A DNA stretch of 64,000 nt from Thermopolyspora sp040678635 (GCF_040678635.1 NZ_JBFATZ010000002.1:611913-675912), one strand, 5' to 3'; positions 7,897 through 17,005 are shown, counted from the first letter of the stretch. Numbers and translations are program-made. Notes: generated by a model not told the origin, from the sequence alone.

Positions 7897-8730
7897 ATGG
7901 CTTCCGTGAACATGGCCGACGTGAAGCGGCTTCGCGAGATCACCGCCGCCGGCATGATGGACTGTAAGAAGGCGCTGGAAGAGGCCGAGGGCGACTTCGA
8001 CAAGGCCATCGAGATCCTGCGCGTCAAGGGTGCCAAGGATGTCGGCAAGCGCGAGGCCCGGACCGCCTCCAACGGTCTGATCGCCGTCAAGCACGAGGGC
8101 GACTCGCTCGCCGCGATGCTGGAGCTGAACTGCGAGACCGACTTCGTCGCCAAGGGTGAGCGCTTCCAGGCGCTGGCTGCGCAGGTCGTGGAGCACATCG
8201 TCGCCACCAAGCCCGCCGACGTGCCCACGCTGCTGGAGTCCCAGATCGACGGCAAGACGGTCAAGGAGCTGCTCGACGAGACGAACGCCGCGCTCGGCGA
8301 GAAGATCGAGATTCGCCGGTTCGCGCTGCTTGAGGGCGGCTACATCGGGTCCTACCTGCACAAGACCGACCCGCAGCTGCCTCCGGCGGTCGGCGTGCTG
8401 GTTCAGCTCGACAAGCCGAACGCGCAGGTCGCCAAGGACGTGGCGCAGCACGCCGCCGCGATGGCGCCCAAGTACCTGAGCCCGAACCAGGTGCCCGCCG
8501 AGGTCCTGGAGAAGGAGCGGGCCGTCTTCGAGCAGATGACCCGCGAGGAGGGCAAGCCGGAGGCCGCCCTTCCCAAGATCGTCGAGGGTCGCATCAAGGG
8601 CTGGTTCCGGGACTTCACGCTGCTGGAGCAGGCCTGGGTGAAGGACAACAAGAAGAACATCGCCAAGGTCGCCGAGGAGGCGGGCGTGCAGGTGCTCGCC
8701 TTTGCCCGATACAAGGTGGGACAGGCTTAG
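7897..8730 (+). CDS. tsf: Translation elongation factor Ts
   Basis: 277 residues. N-terminal UBA-like domain with VKRLREITAAGMMDCKKALE (the family reads R-x-x-T-G-A-G-M-M-D-C-K-x-A-L), then the core dimerisation domain with LNCETDFVAKGERF, the EF-Tu-contacting T-D-F-V motif. It recycles EF-Tu-GDP. ATG at 7897 lies after an AGGA sequence (7884-7887); an upstream in-frame extension is not conserved. A strong hairpin at 8742-8774 ends the rpsB-tsf transcript. Confidence 0.97.
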   Translation: MASVNMADVKRLREITAAGMMDCKKALEEAEGDFDKAIEILRVKGAKDVGKREARTASNGLIAVKHEGDSLAAMLELNCETDFVAKGERFQALAAQVVEHIVATKPADVPTLLESQIDGKTVKELLDETNAALGEKIEIRRFALLEGGYIGSYLHKTDPQLPPAVGVLVQLDKPNAQVAKDVAQHAAAMAPKYLSPNQVPAEVLEKERAVFEQMTREEGKPEAALPKIVEGRIKGWFRDFTLLEQAWVKDNKKNIAKVAEEAGVQVLAFARYKVGQA

Positions 8731-8741
8731 GCTAGTCGCAG

Positions 8742-8774
8742 GAGCGGCGCGGCCCGGTCCGGGCCGCGCCGCTC
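8742..8774 (+). terminator. tsf terminator hairpin
   Basis: Perfect 15-bp inverted repeat GAGCGGCGCGGCCCG / CGGGCCGCGCCGCTC around a 3-nt loop, 11 nt after the tsf stop. There is no U-tract, as is usual for high-GC actinobacterial terminators. Confidence 0.75.
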
Positions 8775-8869
8775 ATCGGGCTCAGGCCCGAGCCGGACAG
8801 AGCCTGGAGGCACCGGGAACCGGGCTCGTCGAGAACGAGTCGCCCGCCGAGAACGAGGAGGCCGCCGCC

Positions 8870-9634
8870 GTGCAGGAGACATCGAAACCCGCCGCGTCGG
8901 CACATCATCGCGGGCAGTTGCGGTGGAAGCGGGTCATGCTCAAGCTGTCCGGCGAGGCCTTCGCCGGAGGCGAGCCGCTCGGCATCGATCCGACCGTCGT
9001 CGCGCACCTCGCCGACTCGATCGCGGAGGCGGTGCGCGGTGGCGTGCAGGTCGCCGTGGTCGTCGGCGGCGGGAACATGTTCCGGGGGGCGGCGCTCTCC
9101 GAGCGCGGCATGGACCGGGCGCGGGCCGACTACATGGGCATGCTCGGCACGGTCATCAACTGCCTGGCGCTGCAGGACTTCCTGGAGAAGCGCGGTGTGG
9201 AGACCCGGGTGCAAACCGCGATCACGATGCAGCAGGTCGCCGAGCCGTTCCTGCCGCGTCGCGCCATCCGCCACCTTGAGAAGGGTCGTGTGGTGATCTT
9301 CGGGGCGGGTCTCGGTTCGCCCTTCTTCTCCACCGACACCTGCGCGGCCCAGCGCGCCCTCGAGGTCGGGGCGGAGGCGCTGCTGAAGGGCACCCAGGTG
9401 GACGGCGTCTACGACGCCGACCCGCGCAAGAACCCCGACGCCGTACGGTTCGACCGGCTCGACTACGGCGAGGTCCTCACCCGGGGGCTGGGGGTCATGG
9501 ATGCCACCGCGATCAGCCTGTGCATGGACAACGGCCTGCCCATCGTGGTCTTCGACCTGATGGGGGAAGGTAACATCCTGCGTGCGGTGCGCGGTGAGAA
9601 GATCGGGACGCTGGTGAGTCCGGCGGGAAAATAG
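8870..9634 (+). CDS. pyrH: UMP kinase
   Basis: 254 residues of the amino-acid kinase fold. Motifs: RVMLKLSGEAF (phosphate loop), VVVGGGNMFRG, DYMGMLGTVIN, and ATP-site text GAGLGSPFFSTDT and GTQVDGVYDADPR. It phosphorylates UMP to UDP in pyrimidine nucleotide synthesis. GTG 8870 is chosen because GAGGAGG (8856-8862) precedes it by 7 nt and it gives a short Q-E-T-S-K N-terminus; an in-frame upstream extension would run across the tsf terminator. Followed by frr after 9 nt. Confidence 0.95.
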   Translation: MQETSKPAASAHHRGQLRWKRVMLKLSGEAFAGGEPLGIDPTVVAHLADSIAEAVRGGVQVAVVVGGGNMFRGAALSERGMDRARADYMGMLGTVINCLALQDFLEKRGVETRVQTAITMQQVAEPFLPRRAIRHLEKGRVVIFGAGLGSPFFSTDTCAAQRALEVGAEALLKGTQVDGVYDADPRKNPDAVRFDRLDYGEVLTRGLGVMDATAISLCMDNGLPIVVFDLMGEGNILRAVRGEKIGTLVSPAGK

Positions 9635-9643
9635 GGAGCCGCG

Positions 9644-10201
9644 ATGATCGACGAAACTCTCCTCGAAGCCGAGGAAAAGATGGACAAGGCGGTGGAGGTC
9701 GCCCGGGAGGACTTCGCCGGGATCCGCACGGGACGCGTCACGCCCGCGATGTTCAACAAGATCAGCGCTGAGTACTACGGCACGCCGACCCCGATCCAGC
9801 AGCTCGCGTCGTTCCATGTGCCCGAGCCCCGCATGGTCATCGTCCAGCCCTATGACAAGGGCGCGATGAACGCGATCGAGCGGGCGATCCGGGACAGCGA
9901 CCTCGGCGTAAACCCGGGCAACGACGGCCAGGTGATCCGCGTGGTGTTCCCCGAGCTGTCGGAGGAGCGCCGCAAGGAGTACATCAAGATCGCCAGGGCG
10001 AAGGCGGAGAACAGCCGGGTCTCCGTGCGCAACATCCGCCGGCACGCCAAGGACACCCTGGACAAGCTGATGAAGGACGGCGAGGCGGGCGAGGACGAGG
10101 TGCGACGGGCCGAGAAGGAGCTCGACGACCTCACCCAGAAGCACGTCGCCAAGATCGACGAGCTGCTCAAGCACAAGGAAGCCGAGCTGCTGGAGGTCTG
10201 A
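9644..10201 (+). CDS. frr: Ribosome recycling factor
   Basis: 185 residues, exact family length. Family text includes FAGIRTGRVTPAMFNKISAEYYG, VPEPRMVIVQPYDKGAM, IRVVFPELSEERRKEYIKIA and the C-terminal coiled-coil helix DEVRRAEKELDDLTQKHV. It splits post-termination ribosomes together with EF-G. ATG is 9 nt after pyrH with GGGAGCC as ribosome-binding region, so the two are an operon. Confidence 0.97.
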   Translation: MIDETLLEAEEKMDKAVEVAREDFAGIRTGRVTPAMFNKISAEYYGTPTPIQQLASFHVPEPRMVIVQPYDKGAMNAIERAIRDSDLGVNPGNDGQVIRVVFPELSEERRKEYIKIARAKAENSRVSVRNIRRHAKDTLDKLMKDGEAGEDEVRRAEKELDDLTQKHVAKIDELLKHKEAELLEV

Positions 10202-10395
10202 GCGGTCGGCCGCGGAGCCGTCGGCGCGGTCCGCGCCGCCCGGCCTTAAGCTGTTCGCACAGACGGCGAGAGGCCGTGTGATCCGAGCATCGCGTATCGG
10301 CGGGGTTGAGCTGCGTTCGGGAGCGTGATTTCGGGGAGGGGTCGACGTGCTCTCCGATGGCGCGCTTTCGCGGGGAATACGCGTCGCCGGATCAT

Positions 10396-12048
10396 ATGGT
10401 TGAAGATCATGGGTCAGGAAAGCGCGGAACCCCCTTGGAAGCAGCGGCGGCGAACTCAGGCTCACCCGGAGACGCGGGCGGCGATGTCCCACCGGTCGGT
10501 GAGAACGATCCCGGCACGGGTACGGTCACCCGAGTGGAGGTCGCCCTGCCGGGGCGAGGCGACGCCGTCGGAACCCGCCAAGAGCGGAACGATGCGAGCG
10601 CCGGCGGCGAAGCCGCCGACGCGGATGGCTTGAGCATGGGCGGTGTCGGCACGGACGGCTCAGACAAGGACGGTGCCGACACCGACGGGCCCGGCACGAA
10701 CGGCCCGCCTAAGGACAGTGCCAACACCGACGGGTTTGGAACGAAGGCCTCGGGTAAGGACAGCGCCGACACGGACGAGCCGGGCAGGAGCGGCCCAGGT
10801 AAGGACGGCACCGGCACCGACGGACCCGGGACCAACGGCCCGGGTGAAGGCAGCGCCGACACGGACGGGCCCGGCACCAACAGCCTGGGTGAGGACAGTG
10901 CCAACACCGACGGGCCTGGGACGAAGGGCTCGGGTAAGGACAGCGCCGACACGGACGAGCCGGGCAGGAACGGCCTGGGTGAGGACGGCGCTGGCACCGA
11001 CGGACCCGGGACGAACGGGCCGGGTAAGGACAGTTCCGGCACCGGCGGGCCGGGGACGAGCGGCTCGGGTGCAGGCAGCGCCGACGCGGATGGGCCTGGG
11101 ACGAACGGCCCGGGTAAGGACGGTTCCGGCACCGGCGGGCCTGGGACGAAGGGCTCAGGTAAGGACGGTGCCGACACGGACGTTCCGAATGCGGGGGATG
11201 GCCGGAAGGCCTCTGGCGGGCGGGCCGGCCGGAACCTTCCGGCGGCGATCGCCGTCGGGGTGGGCCTCGGCGGCGTCACCCTCGTCTCTCTCTACACGGT
11301 CAAGGTGCTGTTCCTCCTCGTCGTGGCGGCGGCCGTCGGCGTAGGGATCGTCGAGTTGGCCAGGGCGTTCGCCACCCGAGGCATTCAGGTGCAGGTCGCC
11401 CCGCTGCTTGGCGGCATGCTGACCATGGTGATCGGCACGTACTGGGGCGGCCCGGTCTTTCTGGTTGGTTCTTTCGCCCTGACGCTGATGATCACGCTGG
11501 CCTGGCGCATGCTTGCGCCGCCGGGAGACGCGAAGGGCGTGGTGGCGGGCACCGCCGGATATGTCCGAGACGCTACGGCGTCCGCGTTCATCTGCGCCTA
11601 TCCCGCGTTGATCGCCGGATTCGTGCCGTTGCTGCTGGCCGAGGACGACGGCCCGCACCGGGTGGTCGTCTTCATCGCCGTGACGATCTGTAGCGATATT
11701 GGCGGTTATGTCGCGGGCGTACTGTTCGGCAGGCACAAGATGTCGCCGATCATCAGCCCGAAGAAGACCTGGGAGGGATTCGCCGGCTCGGCTCTGAGCT
11801 GTGTGATCTGCGGTGCCCTGCTCGTCCGCTTCCTTGTGGACGGGGCGCTGTGGCAGGGCGCGGTCCTCGGCGCGGTCGTTGTGATCTTCGCCACCCTCGG
11901 CGACCTGATCGAGTCGGTGATCAAGCGGGATCTCGGCATCAAGGACATGGGCAACCTGCTGCCCGGCCACGGCGGGTTGATGGACCGCCTCGACTCTTTG
12001 CTGTTCACCCTTGTGCCGGTGTGGGTGCTGCTCCACCTGTTCGGCTGA
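10396..12048 (+). CDS. cdsA: Phosphatidate cytidylyltransferase with long N-terminal repeat extension
   Basis: About 550 residues from ATG 10396 against about 270-390 for usual CdsA. The C-terminal 280 residues are a multi-helix membrane enzyme ending with the CTP-transferase signature region SPKKTWEGFAGS and GDLIESVIKRDLGIKDMGNL plus PGHGGLMDRLDS. It makes CDP-diacylglycerol from phosphatidate and CTP. The N-terminal part is hydrophilic and disordered, with twelve 15-residue units of the form K-D-S-A-D-T-D-G-P-G-T-N-G-P-G. The start is uncertain: in-frame ATG 10357 and TTG 10306 also exist and no clear ribosome-binding site decides. frr-cdsA-rlmN order is conserved. Confidence 0.9.
   Translation: MVEDHGSGKRGTPLEAAAANSGSPGDAGGDVPPVGENDPGTGTVTRVEVALPGRGDAVGTRQERNDASAGGEAADADGLSMGGVGTDGSDKDGADTDGPGTNGPPKDSANTDGFGTKASGKDSADTDEPGRSGPGKDGTGTDGPGTNGPGEGSADTDGPGTNSLGEDSANTDGPGTKGSGKDSADTDEPGRNGLGEDGAGTDGPGTNGPGKDSSGTGGPGTSGSGAGSADADGPGTNGPGKDGSGTGGPGTKGSGKDGADTDVPNAGDGRKASGGRAGRNLPAAIAVGVGLGGVTLVSLYTVKVLFLLVVAAAVGVGIVELARAFATRGIQVQVAPLLGGMLTMVIGTYWGGPVFLVGSFALTLMITLAWRMLAPPGDAKGVVAGTAGYVRDATASAFICAYPALIAGFVPLLLAEDDGPHRVVVFIAVTICSDIGGYVAGVLFGRHKMSPIISPKKTWEGFAGSALSCVICGALLVRFLVDGALWQGAVLGAVVVIFATLGDLIESVIKRDLGIKDMGNLLPGHGGLMDRLDSLLFTLVPVWVLLHLFG
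10666..11205 (+). repeat. Twelve 45-bp tandem repeats inside cdsA
   Basis: Units start every 45 bp from 10666 (unit 12 at 11161). Each encodes a 15-mer related to KDSADTDGPGTNGPG. Units 2-4 closely match units 6-8, so there is a higher-order 180-bp period. All copies stay in frame, and substitutions are spread along the unit. Confidence 0.92.
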
Positions 12049-12182
12049 TCGGCCGGGTGCCGGGCAGCCCGCCTTCGTACGGGGCAGGGGTGGGCCGCAG
12101 GACCTCGGTGGGCCCAGGGGTCGGCCGGTGCGGGGGCCGGTGCGTCAACCGGGTGTATCGGACCGGGTGGACCGGTCGGAGG

Positions 12183-13253
12183 TCATATGGGCAGACGGCC
12201 CGCGACGCGTTCGGCGAGGAACTCGTAGCCGTGCCCGACGCTGCGGAGTTCGGCGTCGGTGACGGGGATCAGCCAGAGCCACTTGACGCTGTCGCCGCCG
12301 AAGGCGAAGCCCGACAGATCCGGCAGGTAATCGAGGTCGGCGAGCATGAACACTCCGTTGTAGCCCCCAGGGACGGGGAAGGTGGCCTGCTCGTGGTACC
12401 AGCGGGCGGTGTGCCCGTGCCCCAGCCAGGTGACAGACTGCCAGGGATAGCGGGCCAGCCACAGAAAGAGCCGGGCCGCGTCCCGGGCGTCGCCGCGGGT
12501 GGCGATGGCGAGTTCCACCCGGGCGTAGGCGTCGGGCCGGTCGATGTACATCTCCACCTGGGGCATGCGCTGGCAGCTCATGCCGACCGTGCTCAGCACC
12601 GCGTAGTTCCGCCACTCCGTCCGGGGGCGTTCGGTGACGCCGACCGTCGGCAGACGCCCGTCGCTGACGTCCCAGTAACGCCGCGCGGGGCCGACCCGGG
12701 CGTCGAGATGCTCCATGACGAGTCGCCGGTACGCCTCCCAGGCCCCGTCGCCGCTGCGCCAGTTCCAGTACGAGCGCGCCTTGGCCACGCGGGGCGCGAG
12801 CCCTTCCATGGCCTCCTCAAGCGACCAGGCGAACGGCGTCTCGCCGATGGCGTCGCGGGCGTACCCGGGCATGCCCCGCTCCATGTCGGCCCAGCCGGGG
12901 ATGACCGCGAGCAGCAGCCCGTCTTCGAACAGGGCCACCCCGTCGCCCTCCTCGAACCACAGCACCTCCAGTCGCGCCGGGTCGATCGGCCCTCTCCCGC
13001 TCGGGTGCCGGGTGTTGGGCCTCGGCATCACCGGCGGAAGGCCCGAGTTGAGGCGGTGCAGATCCACGGCGGACGGCGCGGCCGTGTGATTGGCGAGCCA
13101 GACCGCCCCGTGGACCACGCCTTGCGGATCGCACAGGTAGGCTACGGAGGACGCCTCGTCGCCCTCGATCACCAGGGTGCGGCTGCCGTAGGGATTGGTG
13201 TCGGTGAGCACCTCCCTCCTGGCCGGAGGTGGCCCACCCCGGAATATCGCCAT
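12183..13253 (-). CDS. Suppressor-of-fused (SUFU) domain protein
   Basis: 356 residues. The C-terminal half has SUFU-family text: LSTVGMSCQRMPQVEMYI, ELAIATRGDARDAARLFLWL, ARYPWQSVTWLGHGHTARWY and FGGDSVKWLWLIPVTDAEL. The N-terminal half (about 1-180) is a separate W-rich region with RSYWNWRSGDGAWEAYRRLV and no domain I can name. Bacterial SUFU proteins are often regarded as immunity or housekeeping accessory proteins; function unknown here. It is divergent from rlmN, 76 nt apart, so both promoters lie in 13254-13329. No toxin gene is seen next to it. Confidence 0.75.
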   Translation of the reverse strand: MAIFRGGPPPARREVLTDTNPYGSRTLVIEGDEASSVAYLCDPQGVVHGAVWLANHTAAPSAVDLHRLNSGLPPVMPRPNTRHPSGRGPIDPARLEVLWFEEGDGVALFEDGLLLAVIPGWADMERGMPGYARDAIGETPFAWSLEEAMEGLAPRVAKARSYWNWRSGDGAWEAYRRLVMEHLDARVGPARRYWDVSDGRLPTVGVTERPRTEWRNYAVLSTVGMSCQRMPQVEMYIDRPDAYARVELAIATRGDARDAARLFLWLARYPWQSVTWLGHGHTARWYHEQATFPVPGGYNGVFMLADLDYLPDLSGFAFGGDSVKWLWLIPVTDAELRSVGHGYEFLAERVAGRLPI

Positions 13254-13329
13254 ATATCAGGACCTTAGATCGTTGATGGGCGGTCAGGAACCGCCTTCGT
13301 CAACCGATAGAGACGTCGGAGATATCACG

Positions 13330-14472
13330 ATGACCACCCAGCTCACCTTCGTCGCGCCCCGCAGGGCCAAGCCTCCCCGTCACCTGGCCGACCTGTCCAT
13401 GGCCGAGCGCCGGGCCGCGATCGCCGAGCTGGGGGAGAAGCCGTTCCGTGCCGATCAGCTTTCCCGCCATTACTTCGCCAAACTCACAGGTTCGGTCGCG
13501 GATATGACCGATTTGCCGGCCGGGTCGCGCGAGCGCCTCGCCGCCGAGCTCCTCCCGGATCTACTCACCCCCGTACGCGAGATCGCCTGTGACGACGGCG
13601 CCACCCGCAAGACCCTGTGGCGGCTCTTCGACGGCGCCCTGGTCGAGTCGGTGCTCATGCGCTATCCCGACCGGGTGACGATGTGCGTCTCCTCCCAGGC
13701 CGGATGCGGCATGAACTGCCCGTTCTGCGCCACCGGCCAGGCGGGCCTGACCCGCAACCTGTCCACCGCGGAGATCGTCGAGCAGGTGGTGGCCGGAGCC
13801 CGCGCGCTGAACAGCGGCCAGGTCCCCGGCGGAGGGGTCGGCGCCAAGGGCGCCGGACGGGTCGGCGGCCAGGGAGGCAACCGGGTGAGCAACATCGTGT
13901 TCATGGGCATGGGCGAACCGCTCGCCAACTACAAGGCCGTGATCAACGCCGTGCACCGTCTGGTGGATCCCGCGCCCGAGGGACTGGGCATCTCGGCCCG
14001 CCACGTCACGGTATCCACGGTCGGACTGGTCCCGGCCATCGAGAAGCTCGCGAACGAGGGCCTCCCGGTCACCCTCGCCGTCTCGCTGCACGCCCCCGAC
14101 GACGAGCTGCGCGACACCCTCGTGCCGATCAACACCCGCTGGAAGGTCTCCGAGGTCCTCGGCGCCGCCTGGAACTACGCCGCCACGACCGGCCGCCGCG
14201 TCTCCATCGAGTACGCCCTGATCAGGGATATCAACGATCAGGAGTGGCGGGCCGACCTGCTGGGCCGCCTGCTCAAGGGCAAACTCGCGCACGTCAACCT
14301 GATCCCGCTCAACCCCACGCCCGGCTCCAAGTGGACCGCCTCGCGCCCCAAGGACGAGCGCGCCTTCGTCCACCGCCTGGAGTCCCACGGCGTGCCGGTG
14401 ACGGTCCGCGACACCCGGGGCCGGGAGATCGACGGCGCCTGCGGCCAGCTCGCCGCCGCCCCCGACCGCTGA
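13330..14472 (+). CDS. rlmN: 23S rRNA (adenine2503-C2)-methyltransferase RlmN
   Basis: 380 residues. Radical SAM motif C-x3-C-x2-C as CGMNCPFC (C126, C130, C133), plus FMGMGEPLANY (SAM binding), HVTVSTVGLVPAI, LAVSLHAPDDELR, and the C-terminal catalytic Cys in DGACGQLA near residue 372. It methylates A2503 of 23S rRNA and A37 of some tRNAs. ATG 13330 has GGAG at 13318-13321. Residues about 165-185 hold a Gly-rich insertion (GQVPGGGVGAKGAGRVGGQG) between two conserved segments. Confidence 0.95.
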   Translation: MTTQLTFVAPRRAKPPRHLADLSMAERRAAIAELGEKPFRADQLSRHYFAKLTGSVADMTDLPAGSRERLAAELLPDLLTPVREIACDDGATRKTLWRLFDGALVESVLMRYPDRVTMCVSSQAGCGMNCPFCATGQAGLTRNLSTAEIVEQVVAGARALNSGQVPGGGVGAKGAGRVGGQGGNRVSNIVFMGMGEPLANYKAVINAVHRLVDPAPEGLGISARHVTVSTVGLVPAIEKLANEGLPVTLAVSLHAPDDELRDTLVPINTRWKVSEVLGAAWNYAATTGRRVSIEYALIRDINDQEWRADLLGRLLKGKLAHVNLIPLNPTPGSKWTASRPKDERAFVHRLESHGVPVTVRDTRGREIDGACGQLAAAPDR

Positions 14473-14594
14473 CGGCTCCTCGGCGCGTACGGCACGGCCG
14501 CGAAACGCTCCGCAACGAGTGCGGCGCGCTACCGCGGGCACGGCCGCGAACGCCTGCTGTCCTCGCCGGGCACCGAATGCACGGCGAGGTGGCC

Positions 14595-15272
14595 CTAGCA
14601 GCGAGTACGGCGCAGCCAGAGGTAGGCCGCCAGCGCCACGCCCGACCACGCCAGCGTGTGCGCGGCGAACAACGGCAGCCGGGCCACCAGGTCGCCGTCG
14701 TTGACCGCGCGCATCCACACCACCGCCGGCACCGCCGAGGCCCAGGCCAGCGGCGTGAGGCTGAGCACGATCATGGTCACGTACCCGCCGACCAGCGTCA
14801 GCAACGAGGTGGCGGGCGAGGGTAGCAGGGGACGGCTGGTCAGCGCCCCCAAGGCGGTCCCGGCCGACACGCCGAGCAGGTGCAGCACGGCAGCGACTCC
14901 GATCACGCCGCCGCCGGGCATCGCCGCGAACCCGATGGCGAGGGGAACCGCGATCGCCGGCGCCGCCAGCCCCAGATTGACGACGACCGCCGCGACGACC
15001 CCTGCCACGACCTCCCGGTGGGGCCGTCCCGCCGAGGTCATGGAGATCAGCCGTTGCGTGTCCGGCTCACAGTTCAGCAGACTCCTGGCCGTCCACCCGC
15101 AGACGATGGTGAGGAAGATCGCCGAATCGGTGTAGGCGGCGAGTTCGTCCCCCGCCGGAACCCTGGTCGAGTAGAGCAGGATCAGCAGCACGAGCAATGC
15201 CAGGAACGGCTGCAGGATGAGATGCGATCGGGCGTACGCGGCCACCTTGAACCGCACCAGGGCGACGTTCAT
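14595..15272 (-). CDS. ABC transporter permease (about six membrane segments)
   Basis: 225 residues, strongly hydrophobic, with segments such as FLALLVLLILLYS, VVAGVVAAVVVNLGLAAPAIAV and LLTLVGGYVTMIVLSL. Start ATG 15272 overlaps the ATPase stop (ATGA), so the pair is translationally coupled. No extracellular binding protein is nearby, which suggests an exporter of unknown substrate. Confidence 0.8.
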   Translation of the reverse strand: MNVALVRFKVAAYARSHLILQPFLALLVLLILLYSTRVPAGDELAAYTDSAIFLTIVCGWTARSLLNCEPDTQRLISMTSAGRPHREVVAGVVAAVVVNLGLAAPAIAVPLAIGFAAMPGGGVIGVAAVLHLLGVSAGTALGALTSRPLLPSPATSLLTLVGGYVTMIVLSLTPLAWASAVPAVVWMRAVNDGDLVARLPLFAAHTLAWSGVALAAYLWLRRTRC

Positions 15273-16084
15273 GCCCTGCCCCGCATCGCCTGGCTCTCCA
15301 GTTCCCCGCCCTGATCGTCGCCTGCCCCGACCAGGTCCCACCGATCCTCGTCGGCCGTCGTGAAATCCCGGATCCGCGCCCGCCGCCCTTCGGCCTGGAG
15401 CGCGCGGCGGACGTCGTCGGCCTCGTCGGCGTCCACGACCACCTCGACGACCTTCCTCGGCCGGGGCGCAGGCCGCTCCTCCACGGCGACCGCACGGATC
15501 GTGCCGTCCTCGACCAGCAGTCGCGTCGTGTGCGCGAGCCCGCGCAGGGCGTTTTGATGGTCGCTGACGACGACGATGCCGCCCCGCCCGGCCACCTCGC
15601 CGATGATCGTCCGCAGATCCTCGCGGGTGCGCGCGTCGAGCCCGGAGAACGGCTCGTCGAGGATCACCAGGCCGGGCGTGCCGAGCAGCGCCTGCAGGAT
15701 GCCGACCTTCTGCCCGCTGCCCTTGGACAACTCGGCGAGCGGCACCGCGAGCAGGTGCGACATCCCCAGCCGCTCGGCCCAGGTCCCGATCTCGGCGGGC
15801 GCGGCCCCGCGCACGCGCGCCAGATGCGCGAGGTACGCGGCCGCGCTGAACGGCTGCGCCGCGGGGAAGACCTCGGGCGCGTATCCGACTCCGTCCGGCC
15901 TGTCCACGATTCTTCCACCGGTCGGCGGCATGACCCCCGCCAGCAGCTTCAGCAATGTCGATTTGCCGGCGCCGTTGCGACCTGTGACTTCAAGCACCGC
16001 TCCGCCCGGCAAATCCAGATCAACTCCCCGAAAAATCCACGGTCCGCGCCGCGAGTACCGGAAGGAGACGTTTGACAGCCGCAT
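15269..16084 (-). CDS. ABC transporter ATP-binding protein
   Basis: 271 residues. Walker A GRNGAGKST near 37-45, signature LSKGSGQKV, Walker B GLVILDEPFSGLD, and the H-loop VVVSDHQ. The C-terminal about 60 residues (EVVVDADEADDVRRALQ) form an extra small domain. Partner of the downstream permease; the pair resembles two-gene exporters. Divergent from the DivIVA-repeat gene with 78 nt between. Confidence 0.88.
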   Translation of the reverse strand: MRLSNVSFRYSRRGPWIFRGVDLDLPGGAVLEVTGRNGAGKSTLLKLLAGVMPPTGGRIVDRPDGVGYAPEVFPAAQPFSAAAYLAHLARVRGAAPAEIGTWAERLGMSHLLAVPLAELSKGSGQKVGILQALLGTPGLVILDEPFSGLDARTREDLRTIIGEVAGRGGIVVVSDHQNALRGLAHTTRLLVEDGTIRAVAVEERPAPRPRKVVEVVVDADEADDVRRALQAEGRRARIRDFTTADEDRWDLVGAGDDQGGELESQAMRGRA

Positions 16085-16162
16085 ATATCTGGCACCCTAT
16101 ACAGACCAACCAGGACAATGTAGGACGATCATCAGTTTCCGGCAGGCGGACCGGAGGAGTGT

Positions 16163-17005
16163 GTGAACCGCTTTCCACGGGTGTCCGAGGTACGGCCCGG
16201 CTACGACCCCGACGAGGTGGACGCCCTGATCAAGCGCATCGAGGCCACCTTGGGCAAGGGAGTCCTGGAGTCCGAGCCGGTCACCGCCGACGAGCTGCGC
16301 GCGGCCCGGTTCCGCGTACGGCTCGGCGGCTATAACGAGCTCGCCGTCGACTACGCCTTGGAGGCGTTCATCATCGCGGTCGAGAACAAGGACGTCACCC
16401 CCCGCCGGGCGCCGTCCGCGTCCGCCGTCGAAGCACCGCAGGGGTTCGTGAACGGCTCGGTGATCGACGCGTTCACGGTCGGCGAGGCCGTGCCGGCCGC
16501 GGCGGCGCAAGCCGTACCCGTGAGCCGCGAGCGGGCCGATGAGGACCACGCCCGCCCGCCCGCGTCCGCGGAGCCGGGCACGACGGGCGCGAGGTCCACG
16601 GACGGCGCCGTCACGGCGATCGACGGCGTGCGGCCAGAGGCCGCGGAACCGCCGGAGCCGGGCGCGGGCGACGAGACGGCCGACGGCGCCCACGCGGCCG
16701 TGGCGGACGCCCCCGCCGAGACGTGGTTCGAGGAGCAGGCCGCGCGGGTGGAGCGGGCGCGTTTCCGCTCCGGCAGGCTCGGCATGGGATACAACGAGGA
16801 CGAGGTGGACGCGTTCCTCGACCGGGTCGTGGCGACGCTGCGCGGAGCCACCGACGCCCCGCTCACCCCGGCGGACGTACGGGACGCGAGATTCTCCACC
16901 GTGCTGCTCCGCCCGGGGTACGCCATCGGCGAGGTGGACGAGTTCCTCGCCGAGCTGGCCGAGGTGATCGCCAAGCGAACGCCCGAGGCGGCCGACCGTG
17001 AGTAG
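16163..17005 (+). CDS. DivIVA-repeat (DivI1A domain) protein
   Basis: 280 residues. Two pairs of the short DivIVA N-terminal motif: RPGYDPDEVDALIKRI and RLGGYNELAVDYALEAFI in the first 75 residues, GMGYNEDEVDAFLDRV and RPGYAIGEVDEFLAEL in the last 75. They are separated by an Ala/Glu/Pro-rich linker of about 120 residues without the long coiled coil of true DivIVA/Wag31. The motifs suggest membrane-curvature or division-site association, but not the polar growth scaffold itself. GTG 16163 has GGAGGAG at 16153-16159. Confidence 0.8.
   Translation: MNRFPRVSEVRPGYDPDEVDALIKRIEATLGKGVLESEPVTADELRAARFRVRLGGYNELAVDYALEAFIIAVENKDVTPRRAPSASAVEAPQGFVNGSVIDAFTVGEAVPAAAAQAVPVSRERADEDHARPPASAEPGTTGARSTDGAVTAIDGVRPEAAEPPEPGAGDETADGAHAAVADAPAETWFEEQAARVERARFRSGRLGMGYNEDEVDAFLDRVVATLRGATDAPLTPADVRDARFSTVLLRPGYAIGEVDEFLAELAEVIAKRTPEAADRE

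Noticed and set aside
10666..11205. Possible CRISPR array
   Set aside because: Units are contiguous without unique spacers and remain in frame with cdsA; there is no cas gene.
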